Source: Lineus longissimus
Lineage: Eukaryota; Nemertea; Pilidiophora; Heteronemertea; Lineidae
Assembly: GCF_910592395.1 (NCBI RefSeq)
Contig: NC_088313.1
Coordinates: 1,986,501-2,050,500, forward strand
DNA: 64,000 bases
Reading direction: 5' to 3'
Positions 46,880 to 58,800 of the stretch are shown in pieces; position 1 is the first letter of the stretch, and each line of letters begins with the position of its first letter. The translations under genes were made by a program, and so were the position numbers. The notes beneath the pieces were generated by a model. That model was not told the DNA's origin. It ran no database searches and saw only the letters and a program-made list of their open reading frames with translations.

Positions 46880-49800
46880 CTACAGCAGTTCACACGACGG
46901 ACACATGCCGGATTTCTTTGCAACATTTAGGACGGGATTCCTCTTCACAACACCGGGTTTGGTCGACTCGGACTCAGCGCCAGCGGCTTTAGTGACGTTG
47001 CAGTTTTCTGCATCCTGGAGCTCTTTTTCAGTAAAGTTCTGATCAGATGTGGTCGAGTCGGGGGCTTGGTTCAGGAGACACTGATTATCTGCTGACAACA
47101 CTGTGTCGTCTGCTGACGATAATCTTTCATCAGGAGCAACCTCCGAATCAGACTTTGTATTATTGGAAGAACCTGGGTTTGAAATCACAATGGGGTGGTC
47201 AAGGGCAGCATCAGCTGCAACTTCACGACCAGGATGTGCATCTTTTGATTCAAATTTTGACAAATCATTTTCAGGTTGGGATTCAATAACTTGGACCTGC
47301 ACACTGTCCTCGTCCACTGGGACTTCTTCAGTATCAGTTTTTGGCCCCGACGATGAAGCATCATCATCATCATCATCATCATCATCAGATGACTCACTTG
47401 ACGAGTCGTGGAGACGACGTTTATGATGCCACTTAAACGCGCCAATAACATTTTCAGCACGCATAACATCACGAGCCACATCACTAAACGAAGCCTTACT
47501 CTTCAAACCAGGGCGGCCATTTTGTGCCTCTCGCACGCGGCCTTTTAGACTACGGCGTATATCGGGGTGTAATTGTTGTTCTTTTTCAAATTTCGCATTT
47601 TCGTGTATGTTAAAGTTATCCATTTTGGAGTCTTGCAGCTCTTCGCCATTTATGGAGATTATGCGTCGTCGCAGGATTGGTGAAGTCTTCATTGGGAGCA
47701 TACCTGTGCCATGGCGCATGTGGAAGTGAAGATATATTGGCTGGAAGAAAACAGGAAAACATTTCAGACGTAAAGTTTTTTAAAGCAACACCATATTGAA
47801 TCTTTCCCAAAGGTGATGTTTTGTCAAAGTTAGAATTGAATGTAGTGATGAGTATAAACCAAGTTCATGGGTAGTAGACTTTCCAGGAAATGCATGATGC
47901 CTCTCAGCTTCACTCAATGAGCCGCAATTCTAAAAGTTCAAACAGGTTAAGGTATTTATATTCTAGGAGGGAAATTGAATGTGGACTGCTGTTCATATAC
48001 TACCTTGTGATCACCCATGCATACAGTTGGTCCAATCATACTGTAGTCTATTGGCATACTCTGCAAAGAAAAACAATCAGAAAATATCAATAACTCGTTC
48101 AAGGACGGTCTCTCCAGCTAGGAGTATGAATGGGTACCTTGGGAGTACCTGCCAGGGCTAAAAGGGTTCAAGGCACAGCATGTCACAGCTGAATGTGATG
48201 TCACAAAAACAACCGACTTTGGACACGGATACCTGAATTCAATCAACTGATCTTGTCAACAATAAGTTGGCTTCCGTACTGATATTATGATTCTACTTCT
48301 GTACAGCACAGAAAACTTTCTAACTAACTACGAACTCACCGTCGTAATGCAGTCCTGGGCGCTACGATTCAATACAATACGATCGCACCAGGCCGGGCAA
48401 CGGGTTTTCATATATGATGTGCCATCGTCCACATCCTCACTATACGGATAGCTGAAGAATAATTTTGATATTATTGGGATTTTTAGTGGCATTTGGTGAC
48501 AGACATCTTTTCCAGGGATGTTTACAAATGCTGGCAGGACATGAGCATGAATGAAAGCTAAGTTACATGAGGTTGTCTGACATCAACTATATTCATGAGC
48601 AGCAGACAAGCCAGTTCATAATGTTTATTTGCATTGATTCCTAGGCGACGGGCAAGTGTCCTAGAAGTTTCCACATCCAGTAGAGACAAATCTGAAGTAA
48701 TAAGATTACCTTGGAGGGAAGGTGACCTCAAATTCATGGAGTCTGTCATGGAAAGCCCTCAGTTCTAAATCGTAGTCTTGAAGCTGGAGGAGATGAAAAT
48801 GAAAAGATTACAGAAAGGATGTAGGGCAGTAATCATTTTCGTGGGCCACGTGGTGATGCCTCTTTGCAAATCGAAAAATCGTTTTCTTTTTCACATCTGC
48901 GGTACTCCTTTTCAAGATGGTGGCAACTTACTTGTACCAGAGGCATTGTAAGGAATGAAATCAGCGCCTCTAGTGTCAAAATTGAGATGGATTGGGGCGC
49001 TGAAAATGTACAATCTCAAAAACAGTTACGTTAGAATGCAGAGATGTTCTCACCCATCGTTCCTTAGCAAAGAGTTCGTGGTGTTGGTCATGATGATCAA
49101 ATGCTTTCTTCTCAACTGTTAGCACCATCTGAAAAAGTTCAATAAAGCTTATAGTTAGTACATTGTATTTTGTATAGCTCCCTGTAACAGTATTGCAAAC
49201 CCATCCATGACTGAAATTTTGGGCCACAAAAATAACGGCGACGGACAGAATAAACAGAAACTGCCCAGGAGTTACAAAGGCCAAGGATCGTTGTATCTTT
49301 CAACAGACTTTTCAAACGCCCCAAAAAATACACCATATGTCTCCACCCACCTTCTCTGAGTTAGTTGTGTCTTTATATATCAGTTGTGAGAGTTCATTTT
49401 TCTTATTTTTTGTGCTGTGCACAGTGGTTTTGTCCGTTAATCTCTGGAAGAGGAATAGCATTAAATAGTTGGATTAATAAGGTTTTGGATGCCTAGCCTA
49501 GTCATAAAGGAGATCGTGCAGGAACGATCTTGGTCATCTAAACATATCGCTTGGTGGAATAACCAACTTAGAATATCGTCCTACATGTACACATATAGGT
49601 TAGATTCACTTTACAGATGCTTGATAACCAGGTCTCGCCCTTGAACCTCTGCCACTGGCACTGCACATTGGTCCTCAGATGGCCAACCTACTGGCACTGC
49701 TGGTCGAGTTCAAGTGAGCGCCTTCTGGTTGCTCCTTGAAAACTCCTGATTGATTTCTGTGGAGACCAGGGTAATACATGTAATAAAATGGTATCCCAAA

Positions 49801-52800
49801 AGTGCTTTGAACAGGGAAACATGGAAAAGCACTATATAAGAACACAATATCATTATCATTATATAAGGGCAACAATCTGTGTCCATATTTTACAATATGA
49901 TTATACATACCTTAGTTAAGTGATACATGTCCAGTCTGAAGTTGAAATCTCCAAACATGAACATGGGAACATTCTCTAGGCTGTCATTTTCTAACCTGAA
50001 ATTGACAAGGAGCAAATAAGTTTACAGATGGCGATTTCTGGTCTGAAATTACAATCTCTGAGCACAATTTGACATGAGAAGCATTGGCTCTCCCCTTTTA
50101 ACACTTTAAAGGCCGAATTATTTAAAAAAAGTTTTTTTCAACATTTTTCAATGAGCTGCTTTTTGAAGTCTGTAGCTTGAAACAGAGAAGAGTTAGATTC
50201 CTCGAAATCACCGTAAGCGATCTACTACCTACACGCCATCTATCAGTAGGCGGGAAAACTGTGTCTACTAAATAAAATCTACCACACATAATTTCTCACT
50301 TGACTTACCGATTTAATGTGTGTTCCAGTGCTCTTTGTCGGTAATTTACATAACTAGATGGACTCTGAAATTAAAGTTGATTCCACTTATAAATTTCCAT
50401 GAATTCGGAAAAATGCCTTTTCTAATACTGATATAAATGCTTTCTGCATCTTCAACAAGCACAAATGATTTTATCTATTTGATTCATGGGAAAAAGATTA
50501 CTTTACTTACGGATTCCATGGAGACAAAATTTGATGCATCGTGGAAGAGATGAATATTCACTAAGTCAAACACACTGGAAAGAAAGAGGGAACATTGAGG
50601 AAAATATGACTTCATTCATGGTTTGGAACGAACTACCATAATATTGGCCTCAACGATGGAAATTTGAAGCCATCACAAGGCTTTATAGGAGCCATCAATG
50701 CTACCCATACGTCTGAATCTTACATAACTGTTGTATAGCTTTTGACTTTTCCCTGACACCATTATTCAGTTATGCTCCTACCTGTTGTTCAGCATCCATC
50801 GCGTCCGGATAAACCCTTTCCTGGACCAACGACACTGAAAGATGGCGATGCACCAAAATAAGTACAATGTATGTCACAAGATAGGATGATGAATTTGAGA
50901 GACACGAGTCTCTTGGAGAGTTCAGATGAGACACAGTGTCAACATCCTCCTTTTGGAGAGAAGAGAGCGGACTAGGACTAAATCAGTACCAAAAGTTTGT
51001 AGGTTGGAATCCACTTCACTGCTCAAATAAGGGTTAGAAGTAAAGGCCTTTATTTGATGTACCAAATATTTAGAGGGCCTCATATGTGACCCGTCACAGC
51101 AAAACCAGGCGCATGTCGCTCTGAGCTTGGCAGGTTGAGACGGACTGTTTGTTCAATTCTCTATTGTCTGCCTTTTGTGAAATATGAGCACATCAATTTC
51201 TTCCATTATCTCCTGGTGTCATTTAGGCATCTTCTGTGCAACATGCGCCTGGTTTTGCTGTGACGGGTCACATATGTTTCAAGCTCTAATATCCTTTGCT
51301 TACCTCTGGGAAGAACTCCTTTGGAAATTTAGCCTTTTCTTTTATTGGCACTGATTCTATGTTACCAGATAGCACCTGCAATTGGCAGAGAGTACTAGGT
51401 TATGAAATATTTTGACAAGGAATGCGAGGAATCTTCAAATGAAGCATAATTTTCAACATTTTGAATCAAGTTGTCAAACAATCTTAGTATTCTTACCTCT
51501 TTCCCGTCAACTGGCACAAAACCATGTTCTGCAAAACGGAAATCGTAAACATCATGGCAGATAACAACTTAAAACTGTGTGAGGCACATTCAGGATAAGA
51601 CACCTAATTGACGTTATAAATTATCTCGGAAACAGAGACTTAAATTCAAGAGGAAAAGGATCAGCATGGCCACTGCCAACGGAAGTGGACACCACACAAA
51701 TCATGAATCACAAACACAATCCCCCTCTGTCAACTGGCAAACATGGCATGTTCCAGAAGCATTAAACATTTGTTAAACAAATTCAAATCCTTTTGAAGTA
51801 ATTACACGTAATACTCACTTTCAAAGTTCCATATTTGTACATCTTTTACTGACTCGTGGACAAAATATATACTCCCTAGTGCCTGCAAGAAGACAATACA
51901 AGAAATTATTCCTAACACCTACTGAACACCCAGGATATTAATGCTTAAAAGGGATAGGAAGCCCTTGAGTGAGGTGATCGTCATATCAATGATGAGAAAT
52001 AAAATCAGATTTTGTCATCAAACTCGTGACAGGGAAAACAAGAATCAAGCCTTATTTGAAAGGGACAATGTATCAACTTATGCCCTTCACTGTTCCTAGA
52101 TTTGCAAAACTATACGGTAGACAAATTTTATACAAGTATAGCGTGTTTTAGTGCGAAACCAAATTCACCACTTCAGTTTCCTCCCTTATGATTAGCATAG
52201 GACGCAACATATTTGCTGGTGCAAGAATCATACATTGTATGTCTGCAGTCTGCATGAATCTAATCAAGACAGCCCATGTTTTAGAACAGAGTGTATTTCC
52301 ATTTATACCTGGTCACCTAATATTTATCCTTCTCACTCCTATTTGTTGTCAACAATGTCATAGAAATTGTTTGTCCCGGCAATCTCGTTCGCTCAATATT
52401 TTCAACGTGACTGGACGCAATAGTACTTTGTAGCTAAACCTCATTGTTATCAGTGGGCAAATAGAATTGTATCAATGGCTCTCAAACTGTCAAAGTCGAA
52501 TATAGATTGGCACTTGAGGAAGTCTTATTCCAAGACATTTTTGCATTATTATCGGCTAGATTTCACAGTGAATGACAGATGACTCAGAGGGACAAGGTTT
52601 ATATAGAATTTTTAGCCCTTTTAGAATACTTCCAGTACTCAGAATCATTCAACTTACGGTGAATTTATCAGCTGCTGTGAAATCCTCGTCTAAAAATACC
52701 CGTCCTTTGTCGTAACACTCAAGCTCATCACTTGCCAGAAGTGACCTGAAAAATATTGAATATTGAAAATATCAGCAGCTGCTTTTTGAATATCCGGATC

Positions 52801-55800
52801 AGATTTTACCTTTTCACAGCTGTTGCAGTAATAATGATCGAGATCATGATAAAACAGACAGCTGTCTACAGTAGACTCAAACCAAAAATATATTGAAGTT
52901 CTTCATGACATTAATCTTTTTCATGGGGTGGTTTCATAGGCCAATTTCTATTGTTATATTGTAAAACATCAATTCAACATCTAATTGCAATCAACAGCCT
53001 AATCTGGTTGTCACTACATCCAGAAACAAGCTCCAGACAGAATAGAATTGAAATTATTGCTCAACAAAAATAATACATTGCATAGACTAGAGCACAGAAA
53101 CTATACTGTACAAATTACAAAAGTACATAAGATGGATTTTTGAAAGGACGGCTCCTAGCAGAGCTGACAGGCAAGAATAGTCCCCATGTTTCCAAGGCAA
53201 AAGGTCCTCAGGGGCAGAACCAAGGATCCACAATAACAATTTCTCTTCTCAACAGAACAAATTTCTTGATGTTTTTCTTAACTCCTTGAACCCCAGACTC
53301 CCGGACACAAGTGCTTGAACAGCATCTGAATCTGCATCTGAACAAACAGGAGATTCCCCCCAGTTTTTTCCCCAGTCTGCAAAACTGACTTGTGGGGTAC
53401 ACATACTGTACATGAAGGACCAAGACACAACAGCCGGTCAGTGGGCCGAGGTTTCAAGGGTTTTAGATTACAATGAATTGTTGACAGATATCCATCAAAC
53501 TTACTTGATAAAATCATTGACAAACTGCATAGACTCTTCATAGTTTTTACCTCCAACCTCCTGACAATGAACAGCTATAAAATCTGGCTGGAGACGAGAG
53601 ATGCACTGAAAAGACGGGAAGAAGAAACTGTTACAAAACGTTACAAGCCCTCCCTTTAAAGCCCTGGTCAGCTGAATACTCCCATAAAAGTCTCTTCTGT
53701 AAATTGTTTGACCCTGTCGACGCAGTGTAGGGTAATATCGCTCGAACGGAAGACTGTTGGTTTCTGCATGAAAGTGGTAAAAACACTGCAGAGTACGTGC
53801 CTTGCCCAACACGTAACAACTCGATTTCAAACACTGCACTGCAACATTGTAAACAAATACCCTCCCTCAAATGAACCCAATTTCCACCCACACAACACCC
53901 ACATCAGTTATTTGCTCAATATTGAAAAATTAAAAAATGTACAGCATAAGTCCTGACTTCTTGCGTGTGCCATTGATTTTCTCATGCATTCTGACACATC
54001 ATAGCTGTCAGATGGGAGACAATCTTCACCCATGGATACAGCCCAGGTCTACCTAATTCATTTGACAGCGTTAGATTCATTAATTATACAAAGCCCTGGG
54101 TGGCATACTATCCTGTTTTTGATCAAGCCGTCCAAGTTCCATCCACACAAGGACGATAAAACTGGATGAAATATGCTTGGGTGAAATTGATCAAATTCCA
54201 TCACATTTAGGAGGAGACAGTACCATGGGATGTGAAGATAATCTGCAGCTTTGAGGCAGTAATTGCATGCCGGCAAGTCCCCGCGGACTTATAACAGAGC
54301 TTCCACTTCCCTAATTGCATGAACTCGTTAGAGAGATAATTACACCACACAGAACCTAATACCCAGACAGACCATCAGAGTCTTGGTTTCAGATGGTCAC
54401 GAAGGCAACTCCAGGAAGAACCCATCATTATATCTCTTCAGTTTCCGCACTGGAAATAACCTACAGCATCAGGTCAACCACCGCCTCCACCACAACCATC
54501 TGCCATCGAGATTCTCATGAATATCTTGTTCGACTTGTAAAGAATATTGATCTACTTCTTTTACTGTACGTGACCAACGGAATGCAATCACCAGGCAACG
54601 TTATCCATACACCATCAGCTCGAACAGCGCAGCCCTGGATGCCTATTTTACGCCAATTCAAATCCATGCTTCATGATTGATGGCTGCATCCTGAAAACGC
54701 ATCACTCACTTTTTCTCAGACAATTTTACATCTTTACCTATCAATGTTCGTGGTTTTTATACTCTACGAAGAAAATTCTTGACTGTATCTATATGAAGCA
54801 GATGTTGTTCTTGGTTTACCGCTCAATTCTTTCAACCAATTTTCGACTGATTTTTCAACATTTCAATATTAAAATGTTATTTGGTCAACATTAACATGGT
54901 CATGGTGGAAAACCGAACATCTGCGCTTGTTCCAACTCTGCTGAAGAGTTTTGCCTCTCTGACATGTCTGGTGGCATGCAGGGAAAGTTAGTTGTGGTTT
55001 GGGGAGTCTGAATGGGAAAAAACTTCATTGAGAATACAGTGGAACCTCTCTATAAAGGACACCCTCGGGACTGACAAGTGCTGTCCTTAGTAGAGAGGTG
55101 TCCTGATTAGAGAGGTCAAAATGAATGTAAATGACCTATTTGGGACCAAAACTAGTGTCCTTAATAGAGAGGGTGTCCTTAGTAGAGAAGTGTCCGCTAA
55201 GGGAGGTTCTACTGTACATGTATTCTCAACTCATTATGATTTTTTGCCCGTTTGATGTGTTGTAGACTTTCTGTAAAATTGTTCAAGTCAGGGTCGTCCA
55301 ACTAAAACACAAATGCAGGTGGCCGAAATACTTTTAAAACAGGCCAGTGTTCAGGATTGCCTTGGCATTCTTAGCAAGACTGGGTTCAAGCCTCAAGGTT
55401 GCCAAGGTATATGTTGACCTGACCCTCAACTCCTCTGCATTCTTTTGCTAGGAGGAATCGTTTAGGGAGGATTACACCACCATGACTACAGCTGGGTGCA
55501 TTGGCCCGGTGACTCCATCTTTTGCCAGCTTTTACAGCAAACTGTCATAACCCTGACTACAAGTACGATGACTAATAAGTTACTGCAGCTCTGACCTGCA
55601 CTTTTTTGGGTCCATATTTGATTCTGAAGGCACCCAACCACCACGCTCTGCTCAGCCATTCTTTTCTGGTTTTGAACATAATTTTTATCTTCCAGTAGGT
55701 AGTAGAGCAGAGTGGGCTACATCTCAGGCATCTCTGACTCAGGTAGGGATATTTTACCATTGACCTTGGCTCTGCCATTACATGTAGGTGTATTGGCTCG

Positions 55801-58800
55801 TTATCAGCCTGTCTGCGGTGCTCTGGGCAAGAACTGAGTGATAAAATACCAACAACCAACGATACAACTCATATTGTTTGTACAGATAAAACACATAATA
55901 TGAAATGAACAACAGGATCCCCCAAAAGTACTTGATACACCGGTGAATAAATTTAGCAACTGACAATGACTGATGCTGAGTGAAACGAGATGTGGAAGGC
56001 CAATCTTCCCTGAATTTAGTCCTCTTCAAACTTCACGCCGATACCAACCAAAAAATCTTTACCACACATTTCTCGAAAGTCTACCGCCAAGATCGAGTGT
56101 TCAACAGTGGCCATTACTCTTGTTTACAAGGCAGTATCGATCAAGACTTACATTACCCAACCTCAACCTGGTCTATAAATCTATATCATAATACTATAAG
56201 GCGGCTCGCTAAAGTGCCATTTGGGGGTCGTGTTTCTTCTCGAAATTTTGCACGTTTGCAGGTGATATGTTATCCTGATGCAACGTCATGTTTATTTTCG
56301 GAAATTTACTTCAGCGGAGCAGTAATGAGGGATTTTTAATCGGACACGGTCAATTCTCCTTATCATTCACGGAAGCCAAGCCATTGCTGTTCAGTTATGC
56401 AGGGGATTAATGAATCACCTGCACTCCCTGTGGGGTGACTAACACTACCTGTTGAACGGCTGGCTGTAGGGGGATGATTGGAACAGCCTGTACACGTGTT
56501 GACCTGCTGAACCAAGGTTAATGTTATTTTCAATCCACGATTGTAGGTCACCTGATCTTCGAGATTTCGCGGGAAAGAAATTGTAAACAAACGCATGTGT
56601 GCAGTTCAAATGTAAACAAAAAAGTATTTTGATACTTTTGGTTGCTGGACTTGGGTTTTCCCGCAGTAAGGAGCTGGGGTCAAATTGATGGTCTATCGTA
56701 TATTGGTACTGTATTAGCCAGAGCTAGCCCTTGATTATGAAGGGATTTTCAAATTAAGGTTACAATGGTATGTTTATGTGCTCACCACAGCTTTCAAAAC
56801 TTGATGTATCTGAAGAGGCACTCTGAACTTGGCATGGCCTTATCAAGGAGCTGCTCACGGTGCTGAACTTCTAGCTTGCCTGTCGACTAAATGCCTTGCC
56901 CGAGATCATGCTACATGTAGGAGGAGCACGCATTTTAAAGTTTTAGTAGTGATAGTGAAATTGGTCCGAGCCATTTGGAGGCCGACATGTGAAGGCCTAT
57001 CTGGGTTCTCCTCCATCTCCGTATAAAAAGGGGCATATTGCTGACTAAGGAACGAGGTATATTCACATTGCCTCATCATCTCATTCGGACCAATTGATTT
57101 ACTTTTATATGCACGCATACATCACGCCACAGGGTCCGAGTCTGTGGACAAATGGTTGCAATGGTTTAATTTCTCTCTTCGATATTGCTCCTTTGATATT
57201 GCATTATATTTTCATTGCAATTCAATCTATTCAATGTATAGCCCATTTGAACCTGCCTGCGCCACGGGTACAATGCTAGTCTATATCATAATACTATAAG
57301 GCGGCTCGCTAAAGTGCCATTTGGGGGTCGTGTTTCGTCTGGAAATTTTGCACCTTTGCAGGTGATATGTTATCCTGATGCAACGTCATGTTTATTTTCG
57401 GAAATTTACTTCAGCGGAGCAGTAATGAGGGATTTTTAATCGGACACGGTCAATTCTCCTTACAACTCACGGAAGCCAAGCCATTGCTGTTTAGTTATGC
57501 AGGGGATTAATGAATCACCTGCACTCCCACCCCACAGGGTGACTAACACTACCTGTTGAACGGCTGGCTGTAGGGGGGTGATTGGAACAGCCTGTACACG
57601 TGTTGACCTGCTGAACCAAGGTTAATGTTATTTTTCAATCCACGATTGTAGGCCTAGGTCACCTGATCTTCGAGATTTCGCGGGGAAAGAAATTGTAAAC
57701 AAACGTATGTGTGCAGTTCAAATGTAAACAAAAATGTATTTTTGGTATTTTCGGTTGCTGGACTTGGGTTTATCCGCAGTAAGGAGCTGGGGTCAAATTG
57801 GTGGTCTATTGTTTATGGGTGCTGTGTTAGCCAGAGCTAACTCGTGATAATGAAGGTTACCATGGTATGTTTATGAGCTCACCACAGCTCTCAATACTTG
57901 ATCTGAAGAGGCGCGCTGAACCTGAAATGGCCTTATCAGGGAGCTGCTCACGGTGCTGAACTTCTAGCTTGCCTGTCGAGTAAGTGCCTTGCCCGAGACC
58001 TGGCTACATGTGCTACATGTAGGAGGAACACGCATTTTAAAGTTATAGTAGTGATAGTGCAATTGGTTCGAGCCATTTGGAGGCCGACATGTGAAGGCCT
58101 ATCTGCATGGGTACTCCTTCTCCGTATAAAAAGGCGCATATTGCTGACGAAGGAACGAGGCATTGCCTCATCATCTCTATCGGACCAACTGATATACTTT
58201 TATATGCACGCATACAGCACCCACAGCTAGGTCCGAGTCTGTGGACAAATGGTTGGTTTAATTTGTCTCTTCGATATGGCTCCTTTGATATTGCATTAGA
58301 TGTTTATTGCAATTCAATCTATTCAAGGTATAGCCCATTTGAACCTGCCTGCGCCACGGGTACAATGCTAGTGTTTCCATAACTCCGATCAAATTGATTG
58401 GAGTCGTTTATTGGTTGGCAAGTGGATATTAAGGGGAAATGAAATTTGCATGAACATAGTCCAATAATTTCTAGTAGAGTACTGGTATCGGATAGTCTCT
58501 TTATCACACATCGCCAGCGTGATGAATGTACTCCTTTTAGAGGCAGCAGGATCAAAGAGAAAATATGACGACTATGACTTTCAATACTAAGTTTCAGCAA
58601 ATTTGTATGCATGATAACTGTATGCATTGTGTACAAATGCATTTCTATTTTCCTGGACCACCAGTAATTACGAACAGCGTACCCCTTTATGTTTTGAGCC
58701 ACTGAATTAGGAGGAAAACAGGTATATAAACAAAGCGCATACCTCTTCTTGCAGAGCACTGAGTTCAATAGGCTGCACTGGTAGAAGAACTGGAATTCAT

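Noticed and set aside
47103-47426. 107-codon plus-strand frame rich in Ser/Asp
   Set aside because: It is the antisense shadow of the low-complexity INPP5A tail (the cat/atg repeat stays open on both strands).
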